Origin: Streptomyces seoulensis
GTDB taxonomy: Bacteria > Actinomycetota > Actinomycetes > Streptomycetales > Streptomycetaceae
Length of the DNA stretch: 64,000 bases
Direction: 5' to 3'
Assembly (NCBI RefSeq): GCF_004328625.1
Contig: NZ_CP032229.1
Span: 5,146,001 to 5,210,000, forward strand
Made by a program: the position numbers and the translations under genes. The stretch's first letter is position 1; the number at the start of each line of letters is the position of its first letter. Positions 18,058-27,275 of this stretch are shown here, piece after piece. Under the pieces are notes generated by a model that ran no database searches, was not told where the DNA came from, and was given only the letters and a program-made list of their open reading frames with translations.

Positions 18058-19413
18058 GTGAGTGAGAAGAAGACCCCCACCCTTCAGTACCGGTTCGACG
18101 GCCCGGAAGACGCCCCCGTGCTCATCCTGGGGCCCTCACTGGGCACCACCTGGCACATGTTCGACCGCCAGGTGCCGGAACTGGTCAAGCAGTGGCGGGT
18201 CCTGCGTTTCGATCTGCCGGGCCACGGCGGCGCCCCCGCCCACCCCGCCGGATCGGTCGCGGAGCTGGCCACGCGTCTGCTGGCCACCCTGGACAGCCTC
18301 GGCGTGCAGCGTTTCGGCTACGCGGGCTGCGCGCTCGGCGGCGCCGTCGGCATCGAGCTGGCCCTGCGCCACCCCGAGCGGCTCGCCTCGCTCGCGCTGG
18401 TCGCCGCCTCGCCCCGGTTCGGCACGCCGGACGAGTTCCGTCAGCGTGGCGTGATCGTACGGACGAACGGGCTCGACCCGATCGCGCGAAGCGCGCCCGA
18501 CCGCTGGTTCACCGGGGGCTTCGCCGCCGCGCAGCCCGCGATCACCGAGTGGGCGGTGCAGATGGTCCGCACCACCGACCCGGGCTGCTACATCGCCGCC
18601 TGCGAGGCGCTCGCCGCCTTCGACGTGCGCCCGGAGCTGGGCCGTATCGGGGTGCCCACGCTGGTGCTGGTCGGCTCCGAAGACCAGGTCACCGGCCCGG
18701 CCGAGGCCCGGACGCTGGTCGCCGGCATCCGGGACGCCCGGCTCGCGGTAGTGCCCGGCGCCTCCCATCTGGTGCCGGTCGAGCAGCCCGCCGCCGTCAC
18801 CGATCTGCTGGTCCGGCACTTCTCCACCGCCTGGCAACAGCCCTTCGACACCGGCCAGACCGCCCTCCCGGCCGCCGCCGCGCCGGTCACGGCCCCGGCC
18901 CCGGCCGCCCCCGCGCCGGTCGCCATGCCCACCCCCGCCCCGGCCCCCGTGCCCGCGCCCGCCGCGCCCCCGCGCACCGCGCCGGTCGCCGAGATCGCGG
19001 CCACCGCCGAGCCCCCACAGCCGGTCGCGCCGCCGGACCGCTACGAGACCGGGCTCAAGATCCGCCGCGAGGTGCTGGGCGACGCCCATGTCGAGGGCGT
19101 GCTCGCGCGGGCCGACGAGTTCTCCGGCGACTTCGAGGAGCTGGTCACCCGCTACGCCTGGGGCGAGGTCTGGGACCGCCCGGCCCTGGACCGCAGGTCC
19201 CGCAGCTGCGTCACCCTGACCGCGCTGGTCGCGGGCGGGCACCTGGAGGACCTGGCCGTCCACACCCGCGCCGCGCTCCGCAACGGCCTCACCCCGCAGG
19301 AGATCAAGGAGGTGCTGCTCCAGGCCGCCGTCTACTGCGGTGTCCCGGCGGCGAACAGCGCCTTCCGCGTGGCCCAGCGGGTCATCCGCGAGGAGACCAC
19401 GCCCGCCGAGTGA
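18058..19413 (+). CDS. PcaD-PcaC fusion: enol-lactonase-like / 4-carboxymuconolactone decarboxylase
   Basis: Two-domain protein of 451 residues. Residues 1-260 are an alpha/beta hydrolase of the 3-oxoadipate enol-lactonase type; 261-325 are an Ala/Pro linker; 326-451 are a 4-carboxymuconolactone decarboxylase domain (RREVLGDAHVEGVL, RSRSCVTLTALVAGGHLEDL, CGVPAANSAFRVAQ). In the protocatechuate pathway the fusion would act in two successive steps. However, the nucleophile elbow reads G90-C-A-L-G-G95, so the usual catalytic serine is Ala92; the Asp (GSEDQV) and His (GASHLV) partners remain. No other pca genes are nearby. GTG at 18058 follows TAGCGT by six bases and is probably leaderless. Confidence 0.82.
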   Translation: MSEKKTPTLQYRFDGPEDAPVLILGPSLGTTWHMFDRQVPELVKQWRVLRFDLPGHGGAPAHPAGSVAELATRLLATLDSLGVQRFGYAGCALGGAVGIELALRHPERLASLALVAASPRFGTPDEFRQRGVIVRTNGLDPIARSAPDRWFTGGFAAAQPAITEWAVQMVRTTDPGCYIAACEALAAFDVRPELGRIGVPTLVLVGSEDQVTGPAEARTLVAGIRDARLAVVPGASHLVPVEQPAAVTDLLVRHFSTAWQQPFDTGQTALPAAAAPVTAPAPAAPAPVAMPTPAPAPVPAPAAPPRTAPVAEIAATAEPPQPVAPPDRYETGLKIRREVLGDAHVEGVLARADEFSGDFEELVTRYAWGEVWDRPALDRRSRSCVTLTALVAGGHLEDLAVHTRAALRNGLTPQEIKEVLLQAAVYCGVPAANSAFRVAQRVIREETTPAE

Positions 19414-19478
19414 GGCCGCGTCGTGCCACGGGCGGGACGATGGAGACGAAAGCGGACCGACGACCAGGACGGGAAGTC

Positions 19479-20114
19479 ATGAAGTTCACCAAGAAGTCCC
19501 ACTCCTGCGTCCGCCTGGAGAAGGACGGCCGGACGCTCGTCATCGACCCCGGCGGCTTCAGCGAGCCGGACGCGGCCCTCGGCGCGGACGCCGTCCTCGT
19601 CACCCACGAGCACCCGGACCACTTCGACGAGGGGCGGCTGCGCACCGCGCTGGAGGCGAACCCGGAGGCGGAGATCTGGACCCTGAAGTCGGTCGCGGAC
19701 CAGCTCGCCGCCGCCTTCCCCGGCCGGGTGCACACCGTCGGCCACGGCGACACCTTCACCGCCGCCGGCTTCGACGTGCAGGTCCACGGCGAACTGCACG
19801 CCGTGATCCACCCGGACATCCCGCGCATCACCAACGTCGGCTACCTGATCGACGGCGGCAAGGTCTTCCACCCCGGCGACGCCCTCACCGTCCCCGACCG
19901 GCCCGTGGAGACCCTGATGCTCCCGGTGATGGCACCGTGGAACAAGATCTCCGAGGTGATCGAGTACGTCCGCGAGGTCGAGCCCCGCCGGGCCTACGAC
20001 ATCCACGACGCCCTCCTCACCGACCTCGCCCGCCCGATCTACGACCGCCAGATCGGTGACCTCGCCGACGCCGAGCACCTGCGCCTGGCACCGGGGGCCT
20101 CCGCCGAGCTGTGA
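19479..20114 (+). CDS. MBL-fold metallo-hydrolase
   Basis: A 211-residue metallo-beta-lactamase-fold hydrolase resembling UlaG-like and other small stand-alone members. The metal motif is VTHEHPDHFDEGRL near residue 45; further ligands are HAVIHPDIP and VFHPGDAL, and IHDALLTDLARP near the C-terminus supplies the last histidine region. The opening strand KKSHSCVRLEKDGRTLVIDPG is characteristic. Substrate is unknown. The start at 19479 has GGACGGGAAG upstream. It is co-directional with PcaDC after a 65-base gap and with exonuclease III after 63 bases. Confidence 0.82.
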   Translation: MKFTKKSHSCVRLEKDGRTLVIDPGGFSEPDAALGADAVLVTHEHPDHFDEGRLRTALEANPEAEIWTLKSVADQLAAAFPGRVHTVGHGDTFTAAGFDVQVHGELHAVIHPDIPRITNVGYLIDGGKVFHPGDALTVPDRPVETLMLPVMAPWNKISEVIEYVREVEPRRAYDIHDALLTDLARPIYDRQIGDLADAEHLRLAPGASAEL

Positions 20115-20147
20115 AGCCTGAGCTGCGAGGCCGAGCTGTGAGCCCGG

Positions 20148-20170
20148 TTGTCGGACCCGGCGGGTAGGTT
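20148..20170 (+). promoter_or_regulatory. PafBC-type (RecA-NDp-like) promoter of exonuclease III
   Basis: TTGTCGG (20148-20154), ten bases, then TAGGTT (20165-20170). The -10 element ends seven bases before the ATG, so the transcript would be leaderless. Compare the helicase promoter at 13050-13072, which has the same spacing. Confidence 0.6.
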
Positions 20171-20177
20171 GTGGAAC

Positions 20178-20957
20178 ATGCGCATCGCCACCTGGAACGT
20201 GAACTCGATCACCGCCCGTCTCCCCAGGCTGCTGGCCTGGCTGGAGAGCAGCGGCACCGACGTGCTCTGCCTCCAGGAGGCCAAGGTCGCCGAGGCGCAG
20301 TTCCCCGTCGAGGCCCTGCGCGAGCTGGGCTACGAGTCGGCGGTCCACGCCACCGGCCGGTGGAACGGCGTGGCGGTGCTCTCCCGCGTCGGCCTGGAGG
20401 ACGTGGTCAAGGGCCTGCCCGGCGACCCCGGCTACGAGGGCGCCGAGGAGCCCCGCGCCGTCTCGGCCACCTGCGGCCCGGTCCGCGTCTGGTCGGTGTA
20501 CGTGCCCAACGGCCGCGAGGTCGACCACCCGCACTACGCGTACAAGCTCCAGTGGCTGGACGCCCTGAAGACGGCCGTCGCCGGGGACGCGGCGGGCGGC
20601 CGTCCCTTCGCCGTCCTCGGTGACTACAACATCGCCCCGGCCGACGACGACGTGTACGACCGCGCCGCCTTCGAGGGCGCCACCCATGTCACCCCCGCCG
20701 AGCGCGCCGCCCTGGCCGCGCTGCGCGAGACCGGCCTGAGCGACGTGGTGCCCCGCCCGCTGAAGTACGACCACCCCTACACGTACTGGGACTACCGCCA
20801 GCTCTGCTTCCCCAAGAACCGCGGCATGCGCATCGACCTGGTGTACGGCAACGGCCCGTTCTCCGGCGCGGTCAAGGACGCCTACGTCGACCGCGAGGAG
20901 CGCAAGGGCAAGGGCGCGTCGGATCACGCGCCGGTGGTGGTCGACCTCGACGTCTGA
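20178..20957 (+). CDS. xthA: exodeoxyribonuclease III / AP endonuclease
   Basis: Repairs abasic sites and trims 3' ends in base excision repair. The 259-residue protein has the full ExoIII/APE layout: MRIATWNVNSITARL, DVLCLQEAKV with the metal-binding Glu, WNGVAVLSR, VYVPNGREVDHPHYAYKL, VLGDYNIAPADDDVY, and the terminal KGASDHAPVVVDLDV with the catalytic Asp-His. The start is the ATG seven bases after a TAGGTT -10 element; no ribosome site is visible, consistent with leaderless translation. The damage-type promoter fits its function. Confidence 0.95.
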   Translation: MRIATWNVNSITARLPRLLAWLESSGTDVLCLQEAKVAEAQFPVEALRELGYESAVHATGRWNGVAVLSRVGLEDVVKGLPGDPGYEGAEEPRAVSATCGPVRVWSVYVPNGREVDHPHYAYKLQWLDALKTAVAGDAAGGRPFAVLGDYNIAPADDDVYDRAAFEGATHVTPAERAALAALRETGLSDVVPRPLKYDHPYTYWDYRQLCFPKNRGMRIDLVYGNGPFSGAVKDAYVDREERKGKGASDHAPVVVDLDV

Positions 20958-20973
20958 TGCCACGCTGGGGTCC

Positions 20974-21393
20974 ATGAAGATCCCGTTCCTGGGCCCCCGG
21001 CACGGCAAGAGCGGTGACGCGGCGCTCCCGGCCGACCCCGAGGCCATCGCCGCGCTGCTCTCCGAGTGCGCACTGCTGCGTTCCCAGGCGGACCGGGCGG
21101 GCGTCCGCCTGGACGACACCCCGGCCTCCCTGGAGGCCCTGGACCAGATGGTCCCGCTCTGGCGCGACGACCCCGAGACGCTGCCCTGGCTGGGCAACGA
21201 CGCCGGGCTCTACCTCGGCACCGTGGTCGTGCGCACCGTGCCCGGCGCCGTCTGGCGCATCAGACGGGACGGAGAGCCCGTTCTGCGGCTCGCCTCGGGC
21301 CGGGAGGTCGAGGTCATGGGGCCCGGCCGGCAGTGGGTCGGCAGCGGCGTCCCCGAACTGTCCCAGCTCTACGCGGAGATCGCCGAACCCTGA
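20974..21393 (+). CDS. conserved actinomycete protein of unknown function
   Basis: A 139-residue soluble acidic protein with no assignable catalytic motif. Visible features are a charged N-terminus (PFLGPRHGK), an [22 protein letters not shown] helix, [24 protein letters not shown] and a terminal beta-rich part ([22 protein letters not shown]). The last part resembles the domain of unknown function found in many Streptomyces proteins of this size. It starts 16 bases after exonuclease III and may be co-transcribed with it. No function is proposed. Confidence 0.7.
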   Translation: MKIPFLGPRHGKSGDAALPADPEAIAALLSECALLRSQADRAGVRLDDTPASLEALDQMVPLWRDDPETLPWLGNDAGLYLGTVVVRTVPGAVWRIRRDGEPVLRLASGREVEVMGPGRQWVGSGVPELSQLYAEIAEP

Positions 21394-21528
21394 GCCCGGT
21401 ATGTCCAGCTCCCATGCAACTGGGGCGTAAATACGGCTAATGCTCCGGGGTGCGTGTCGTCCGCCCGGTCCGGCGCGGTCTGGATAGTTTCGGCCACTAC
21501 GACTCGGCGAGAGTGAGTAGGGCTGCGG

Positions 21529-22272
21529 ATGGCCGTCGATCCGTTGATCGAACTGCGTGACGTCAACAAACACTTCGGGGAGCTGCATGTCCTCCAGGAC
21601 ATCGACCTGACCGTCGGCAAGGGGGAGGTGGTCGTGGTCATCGGCCCCTCCGGGTCGGGGAAGTCGACGCTGTGCCGGGCCATCAACCGGCTGGAGACCA
21701 TCGAGTCCGGCACCATCACGCTCGACGGGCAGCCGCTCCCCGAGGAGGGGCGGGCGCTGGCCCGGCTGCGGGCCGAAGTGGGCATGGTCTTCCAGTCGTT
21801 CAACCTCTTCGCGCACAAGACGGTGCTGGAGAACGTCTCCCTCGCGCAGACCAAGGTGCGCGGCCGCAAGAAGGCCGACGCCGACCGCCGCTCCCGTGAA
21901 CTCCTCGACCGGGTCGGCCTGTCGGCCCACGCCGACAAGTACCCCGCGCAGCTCTCCGGCGGCCAGCAGCAGCGGGTGGCCATCGCCCGCGCCCTCGCCA
22001 TGGACCCCAAGGCGCTGCTCTTCGACGAGCCCACCTCCGCGCTCGACCCCGAGATGATCAACGAGGTGCTGGAGGTCATGCAGCAGCTCGCCCGCGAGGG
22101 CATGACCATGATCGTCGTCACCCATGAGATGGGCTTCGCCCGGTCCGCCGCCAACCGCGTCGTCTTCATGGCCGACGGCCGGATCGTGGAGGACCGCAGC
22201 CCCGAGGAGTTCTTCACCGCCCCGCGCAGCGAGCGCGCCAAGGACTTCCTCTCCAAGATCCTCAAGCACTGA
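21529..22272 (+). CDS. amino-acid ABC transporter ATP-binding protein, GluA type
   Basis: ATPase of a polar amino-acid importer, 247 residues. Walker A is [10 protein letters not shown]-loop [17 protein letters not shown], signature LSGGQQQR, Walker [15 protein letters not shown] and switch VTHEMGFAR. The whole sequence follows the GluA/GlnQ pattern of the PAAT family. First gene of a four-gene operon ordered as ATPase, binding protein and two permeases, exactly like gluABCD of corynebacteria. Glutamate or a related amino acid is the likely substrate. Confidence 0.93.
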   Translation: MAVDPLIELRDVNKHFGELHVLQDIDLTVGKGEVVVVIGPSGSGKSTLCRAINRLETIESGTITLDGQPLPEEGRALARLRAEVGMVFQSFNLFAHKTVLENVSLAQTKVRGRKKADADRRSRELLDRVGLSAHADKYPAQLSGGQQQRVAIARALAMDPKALLFDEPTSALDPEMINEVLEVMQQLAREGMTMIVVTHEMGFARSAANRVVFMADGRIVEDRSPEEFFTAPRSERAKDFLSKILKH

Positions 22273-22289
22273 CCGGGGGAGTGCGACCC

Positions 22290-23216
22290 ATGTCCCGCCA
22301 CACCCGCGCGCCCCGCGCCATCGCCCTGCTCGCCACCCTGCTGGCCTCGCTCGCCCCGCTGGCCGCGTGCGGCAAGGACGGCAGCCCGCCCGTCAAGGGC
22401 CCCGCCCCCGAGCAGCTCCCGCACTACGCGGTGGACCGGAACTTCAGCCTGCCCGGCTCCCCGACCTGGAACCGGGCCAAGAAGCGCGGCCACTTCGTCG
22501 TCGGCGCCAAGGAGGACCAGCCCTACCTCGGCGAGAAGGACCCGGCGACCGGCCGGTACTCCGGCTTCGACATCGAGATCGCCAAGATGCTCTCCGCCTC
22601 CCTCGGCTTCCCCGGCGACAGCGTCCGCTTCCGCACCATCGCCTCCGCCAACCGCGAGACGGCCCTGCAGAACGGCCAGATCGACTACTACGTCGGCACC
22701 TACACCATCAACGCCAACCGCAAGAAGCTGGTCGGCTTCGCGGGCCCCTACTACATGGCCGGCCAGTCCCTGCTGGTGCGCAAGGACACCGACGACATCC
22801 ACGGGCCCGAGGACCTCGCCGGCAAACGCGTCTGCTCGGCGGCCGGTTCGACCCCGTACCAGCGCATCAAGGACGACTACCCGAAGGCCGTCCTGGTCGC
22901 CTACGACACCTACTCGGTGTGTGTCGACAACCTGCTCACCTACCAGGTCGACGCGGTCACCACCGACGACGCCATCCTGATCGGCTACGCGGCCAAGGCG
23001 CCCGACGAACTCAAGGTCGTCGGCAAGCCGTTCTCCAAGGAGCCGTACGGCATCGGTGTTCCGCTGGGCGACAACGCCCTGCGCTTCGCCCTGGACACCG
23101 CCCTCGCCGCCCGTGAGAAGAACGGCGACTGGAAGAGGGCGTACGACGCCACGCTCGGCCTGTCCGGCGTGCCCGCGCCGAAGCCGCCGCCCATCGACCG
23201 CTACCCGGCGAGCTGA
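22290..23216 (+). CDS. amino-acid ABC transporter substrate-binding lipoprotein, GluB type
   Basis: Extracellular receptor of the operon, 308 residues. The lipoprotein signal ends in the lipobox LAAC with Cys27. The bacterial extracellular solute-binding family 3 fold is shown by [61 protein letters not shown] and the late [19 protein letters not shown]. Two further cysteines (near 188 and 211) could form a disulfide. ATG at 22290 is chosen for GGGGGA ten bases upstream; a GTG three codons earlier is also possible. Confidence 0.9.
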   Translation: MSRHTRAPRAIALLATLLASLAPLAACGKDGSPPVKGPAPEQLPHYAVDRNFSLPGSPTWNRAKKRGHFVVGAKEDQPYLGEKDPATGRYSGFDIEIAKMLSASLGFPGDSVRFRTIASANRETALQNGQIDYYVGTYTINANRKKLVGFAGPYYMAGQSLLVRKDTDDIHGPEDLAGKRVCSAAGSTPYQRIKDDYPKAVLVAYDTYSVCVDNLLTYQVDAVTTDDAILIGYAAKAPDELKVVGKPFSKEPYGIGVPLGDNALRFALDTALAAREKNGDWKRAYDATLGLSGVPAPKPPPIDRYPAS

Positions 23217-23227
23217 CCGAGGACGCC

Positions 23228-23872
23228 ATGAACGTACTGACAGACAACCTCTCCCTGTACTGGGAGGGATTCCTCGGCACGGTCGAACTGACCGTCTACG
23301 CCTCGCTGCTGGCCCTCGCGCTCGGCTTTCTGATGGCGTCCTTCCGGGTCGCGCCGGTCGCCTCGCTCCGGGTCTTCGGCACGGTGTGGGTGACCGTACT
23401 GCGCAACACCCCGCTCACCCTGCTGTTCTTCGCGGTGCTGCTCGGACTGCCCCGGTTCGGACTCGTACTGCCCTTCCAGGCGTTCGCGGTCCTCGCGCTC
23501 GGCTGCTACACCTCCGCGTTCATCTGCGAGGCGCTGCGCTCCGGCATCAACACCGTGCCGAAGGGCCAGGGGGAGGCCGCCCGCAGCCTCGGCATGACCT
23601 TCTCGCAGACGCTCGGCGTGATCGTGCTCCCGCAGGCGTTCCGCTCGGTGATCCCGCCCGTCGGCTCCACCCTGATCGCGCTGGCCAAGAACTCCGCCAT
23701 CGCCGGCGCCTTCAGCGTCACCGAACTGCTGGGCACCTACAAGACGTTGAGCGAGCTGGGCTACAACATCATCTGGACCTTCGTCTGGATCGCGGTCGGC
23801 TACCTGATCATCACGCTCGCCATCAGCGCCCTGTTCAACCTGCTGGAACGCAAGTGGGGAGTGGCCCGATGA
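23228..23872 (+). CDS. amino-acid ABC transporter permease, GluC type
   Basis: First membrane component of the importer, 214 residues with about five transmembrane helices. Its PAAT-family features are the opening [19 protein letters not shown], the [12 protein letters not shown] segment and the ATPase-docking EAA loop [23 protein letters not shown]. It forms a heterodimer with the following permease, to which it is translationally coupled by a 4-base overlap. Confidence 0.92.
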   Translation: MNVLTDNLSLYWEGFLGTVELTVYASLLALALGFLMASFRVAPVASLRVFGTVWVTVLRNTPLTLLFFAVLLGLPRFGLVLPFQAFAVLALGCYTSAFICEALRSGINTVPKGQGEAARSLGMTFSQTLGVIVLPQAFRSVIPPVGSTLIALAKNSAIAGAFSVTELLGTYKTLSELGYNIIWTFVWIAVGYLIITLAISALFNLLERKWGVAR

Positions 23873-24750
23873 CGACCGAGACCACCGCGCTCTACGACGT
23901 CCCCGGACCCACCACCCGGCGGCGGCACGCGCTGTACGCGGTGCTGTCCACCGCCGTGCTGCTGGGCCTGGTCGCCTGGGTGCTCTATCTGCTGTTCTCC
24001 ACCGGCCAGTTCACCGCCACCAAGTGGATGCCCTTCGAGTACAAGGGCATCCAGGAACTGCTGCTGCGTGGCCTCGGCAACACCCTCAAGGCGTTCGCCC
24101 TGGCCGCCGTGCTCTCCCTCGCCCTCGGCATCGTGCTCGCCGCCGGACGGCTCTCCGACCACGCGCCGGTGCGCTGGCTGGCCACGGTCGTGGTGGAGTT
24201 CTTCCGCGCGATGCCCGTACTGGTGATGATCTTCTTCATCTTCGTGGCGCTCAAGGTGCAGCCGCTGCCCGCGCTCGTCGCCGGGCTCGCCCTCTACAAC
24301 GGCTCGGTGCTCGCCGAGGTCTTCCGTTCCGGTGTCAACGCGGTCGAACGGGGGCAGGGTGAGGCCGCGTTCGCTCTCGGCATGAGAAAAACCCAGGTCA
24401 TGTCCTACGTGCTCGTACCGCAGGCGGTACGCGCCATGTTGCCTGCGATCATCAGCCAGTTGGTGGTCGCGCTGAAGGACACCTCGCTGGGCTTCCTCAT
24501 CACCTACGAGGAGTTCCTCCACGCCGGGAAGCTCATCGCCTCGAACCTCGACTACGATTTGCCGTTCATCCCCGTAGTGATGGTGATCTCGCCGATCTAC
24601 ATCGGGATGTGCATGCTGCTCTCGTGGTTCGCCGTCTGGGTGTCCCGCCGGGAGCAGCGCAGTCCCAAGACCGAGGCCGTGGCTGTCGCCGCGCCCGGCC
24701 CTGGGGCGCCGCTGCCGGGTGGGGAGCCACCCACGGCTCCGAAGCCGTGA
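23869..24750 (+). CDS. amino-acid ABC transporter permease, GluD type
   Basis: Second membrane component, 293 residues. It has an N-terminal hydrophobic helix after a 20-residue tail, then the permease core LRGLGNTLKAFALAAVLSL, VVEFFRAMPVLVMIFFI and the docking loop EVFRSGVNAVERGQGEAAFALGM. An Ala/Pro-rich 30-residue tail follows the last helix. Overlapped start with GluC (ATGA). The next gene converges on it after 49 bases; no convincing terminator stem was found there. Confidence 0.92.
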   Translation: MTTETTALYDVPGPTTRRRHALYAVLSTAVLLGLVAWVLYLLFSTGQFTATKWMPFEYKGIQELLLRGLGNTLKAFALAAVLSLALGIVLAAGRLSDHAPVRWLATVVVEFFRAMPVLVMIFFIFVALKVQPLPALVAGLALYNGSVLAEVFRSGVNAVERGQGEAAFALGMRKTQVMSYVLVPQAVRAMLPAIISQLVVALKDTSLGFLITYEEFLHAGKLIASNLDYDLPFIPVVMVISPIYIGMCMLLSWFAVWVSRREQRSPKTEAVAVAAPGPGAPLPGGEPPTAPKP

Positions 24751-24799
24751 CGAAGGCGGCGGTTCACACGGGCCATGCTCGTCCGGCGGCGGCCGGAGA

Positions 24800-26356
24800 T
24801 CACTGCTCGCGCAGGGGGACCGACACGTACGACGGGTCGTTCTCGGGCGAGGAGAAGGTCAGCCGCGCGCCGGACGGGTTGTGCTCGATGTAGAGCGGAT
24901 CGACCGTGTCGGCCACCAGGGCCAGCCGGTGCCCGGCCGGGACGTCGTAGGCCGTGGAGAACAGGTCCAGGTCCACCCCGAACGGCTGCCCCGGCGTACG
25001 GCCGTGCCAGGTCAGGGGCGCGTGGGTGACCAGCTTGCCGATGCCGAGCGGGCCCACGTCGTACAGGTAGGCCACGAAGGTGCCGCTCTCGGCGGTCGGG
25101 GTGAGCGTGGTGTGCAGCCTGGCGGTGCCGCGCACCCGCTGGGGCGCCGCGTACCGCTCCGACTGCCAGACGGCCGCCCAGCGGCGCGGGAGCAGCGGGA
25201 TGGAGGCCAGTGGGGGCAGCTTGGTGACCTGGTCCAGGAGGCCGGAGAGCAGGACGGTCCCGCCGTCCGCGCCGGAGTCGACGTCGGCGTGGATGGTGGT
25301 GCTGCCCGCCAGCGCGATCTTGCGGTCGGTGGCGGCGACCGACTTCCAGTCCGGGTAGCCCTCGTAGCCGGCCCCGGTGCGTGACTCCAGCTGGACGGGC
25401 TGCTCGCGGTCGACGCCGTTGTCCACGCCCCTCAGGTAGTGGTCGAACCAGCGGCCGGTGTCCTTCCACACGTCGTTGGGCAGCCCGAACAGGCCGGTCA
25501 GCTCGGGGGTCGCGTGGTCGCCGGGGCGCAGCTGGAGGCGCTTGGGGCCGGCCAGCTTCTCGTAGAAGCTCGCGTACTGGTTGGCCGGGAAGATGGAGTC
25601 GCTCCAGGCGTTGGCGAGCATCACGGCGGGCTTGCTCGCGTTGAGCCGGTCCAGGTACGTCGCGGCGGAGCGGCGCTCGCCCCAGTCGATGAGGTTCTGC
25701 TCCTGGGAGAGGTCGGAGGCGTAGAAGCGGTCGAAGATCTGCCGCAGCTCGGGGCCGCGCCGCCCGGTGATCGCGCCCGCGCCGTCCAGCAGGGCGGCGG
25801 CCTGGACGTGCTGGGTGCGCCCGGAGTAGATCGAGCCGATCAGGTCGGCCCAGCCGCTGAGCGCCGCCACGGCCCTGATCCGCTTGTCGTGGGCGGCGGC
25901 GAGCAGGCTGATGCCGGCGCCGTAGGAGACGCCCGCCATGCCGATGCGGTCGGAATCGGCGGGGGTGTTGGCCAGCGCCCAGTCGATCACCTTGGAGGCG
26001 TCGGCCAGGTCGGGCGCCCCGGCCACCTCGATCTCGCCGCCGGACTGCCAGAAGCCGCGCACGTTGTAGGAGAGCACCACATAGCCGGAGTCGGCGAGCT
26101 TCCGCGCCTGGGCGAGGTACTCGGCCTGCGGGAAGCCCCAGCTGGTGGGCAGCACCAGCAGCGGATGGCTGCCGGTGCCGGCCGGGGTGACGACGTTCGC
26201 CTTCAGTACGGTCCCCCCGTCACCGGGAATGTCGACGAACCGTACGGCGGGAGCCGCCTGGGCCACGGGCGCCAGCCCGACGACGGCGCCGGCCACCAGC
26301 GCCGCCGAGACGGTGCCTACGGCGCAGGTGCGCAGGGGGTTACGAGCGGGGGCCAT
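24800..26356 (-). CDS. secreted CocE/S15-type alpha/beta hydrolase
   Basis: Secreted serine hydrolase of 518 residues. A signal peptide ends near AQA-AP (residue 35). The hydrolase domain shows VLSYNVRGFWQSGG with the oxyanion region, the nucleophile elbow GVSYGAG, NAWSDSIFPANQ with the acid, and GDHATPE with the histidine. The C-terminal part from about residue 330 is a jelly-roll of the X-Pro dipeptidyl-peptidase / cocaine esterase class (LFSTAYDVPAGHRLALVADT). The class includes acyl and peptide hydrolases; the substrate here is unknown. ATG at 26356 has AGGAG six bases upstream. Confidence 0.85.
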   Translation of the reverse strand: MAPARNPLRTCAVGTVSAALVAGAVVGLAPVAQAAPAVRFVDIPGDGGTVLKANVVTPAGTGSHPLLVLPTSWGFPQAEYLAQARKLADSGYVVLSYNVRGFWQSGGEIEVAGAPDLADASKVIDWALANTPADSDRIGMAGVSYGAGISLLAAAHDKRIRAVAALSGWADLIGSIYSGRTQHVQAAALLDGAGAITGRRGPELRQIFDRFYASDLSQEQNLIDWGERRSAATYLDRLNASKPAVMLANAWSDSIFPANQYASFYEKLAGPKRLQLRPGDHATPELTGLFGLPNDVWKDTGRWFDHYLRGVDNGVDREQPVQLESRTGAGYEGYPDWKSVAATDRKIALAGSTTIHADVDSGADGGTVLLSGLLDQVTKLPPLASIPLLPRRWAAVWQSERYAAPQRVRGTARLHTTLTPTAESGTFVAYLYDVGPLGIGKLVTHAPLTWHGRTPGQPFGVDLDLFSTAYDVPAGHRLALVADTVDPLYIEHNPSGARLTFSSPENDPSYVSVPLREQ

Positions 26357-26419
26357 GGTCACTCCTGACGCGTGCCAGTGCGGAAGTGACCCGACAGTAG
26401 GGGGTGGTTCTCACCTCAA

Positions 26420-26450
26420 GTAACCCGTCGGTAAGTTACGTACGGGTAAC
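26420..26450. promoter_or_regulatory. palindromic operator region upstream of secreted hydrolase
   Basis: GTAACCCGT (26420-26428) and ACGGGTAAC (26442-26450) form an imperfect inverted repeat with one mismatch. Inside it, GTTAC-N6-GTAAC (26435-26450) is a perfect palindrome. AT-rich half-sites of this kind are typical of TetR-family operators. It lies 64 bases before the hydrolase start. Confidence 0.4.
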
Positions 26451-26472
26451 AATAGTTGAAGAGGGTTGCGTG

Positions 26473-27228
26473 CTACGAGGCAGGCGTCGCCGGGGCCGGT
26501 GTCTCCTCGGGCTCCGGGAACGGGGCCTGCGCGGACCGGGTGACATCGGCGACCACCTCGACCAGATCGGGGCCGTACGCCTGGGAGTTGACCACCTTCA
26601 GCAGCAGCACGAACGAGCCCGACCCGTGCTTGCGGGCCAACCGCTCGTGGTTGCGGGCCAGATAGCGGGTCGCCGCCTGGTTGGTGATCGCCCGCTGCCC
26701 GCAGAACAGGAACACCGGCCGCGTCTGCCGCCCCGCCGCGACCTTGGCCAGCAGCACGTACTCGGTGGTGCCGGGCTCCATCCGGTAGGTCTCCGTACCG
26801 ATGCGGAACGCGCCCCGGTTCGGGCCCTTCTCCTTCTCGGTGTTCATCCGCACGCCCGGCAGCATCGCCGACATGTGCGCCAGCATCCGCCGGTTGGAGG
26901 CCGGGCCGCCCACGCAGAACTCGGTGCGCTCGCCGAAGCCCTGGTGGGAGACGTCCTGTGTCATCAACTGCATGTTCGCGCCGCAGTCCTTGATGAGCGC
27001 GGACAGCTCCAGCAGCGCGAACACGTCGAACCGGTGCACCGCCGGCTCGGTCGCCCCCGGGTCCCGGTTGACGACGAACAGCGTCTCGGAGTTGTCCGGC
27101 AGCCCGAAGAACACCTGCTTGCGCCGCAGCTTGCGCCGCCACAGATAGGTACGGGCCAGCCATCCGAGCGCGGCACTGATGCCGGCGGCTATGACGCCCA
27201 GGGCGATGTTGCGCACGTCGTCGTTCAT
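26473..27228 (-). CDS. membrane-anchored protein of unknown function
   Basis: A 251-residue protein I do not recognise. One N-terminal helix (about residues 6-26, NIALGVIAAGISAALGWLAR) is followed by the basic YLWRRKLRRK, so the bulk should be cytoplasmic. The soluble domain has VFFGLPDNSETLFVVNRDP, an ALLELSALIKDCGANM helix, FCVGGPASNRRM, FRIGTETY, YVLLAKV and FLFCGQRAITNQAATRYLARN; alternating hydrophobic strands and small-residue turns suggest a Rossmann-like alpha/beta fold. The C-terminus is a Pro/Glu/Ala tail. It is divergent from the degenerate transposase across 200 bases. It might be a sensor or nucleotide-binding protein, but nothing proves this. Confidence 0.7.
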   Translation of the reverse strand: MNDDVRNIALGVIAAGISAALGWLARTYLWRRKLRRKQVFFGLPDNSETLFVVNRDPGATEPAVHRFDVFALLELSALIKDCGANMQLMTQDVSHQGFGERTEFCVGGPASNRRMLAHMSAMLPGVRMNTEKEKGPNRGAFRIGTETYRMEPGTTEYVLLAKVAAGRQTRPVFLFCGQRAITNQAATRYLARNHERLARKHGSGSFVLLLKVVNSQAYGPDLVEVVADVTRSAQAPFPEPEETPAPATPAS

Positions 27229-27275
27229 GCCGCGGGATGCTAGCGGGTCCGGCGCCGGACGGGGCGGCCCCGCCC

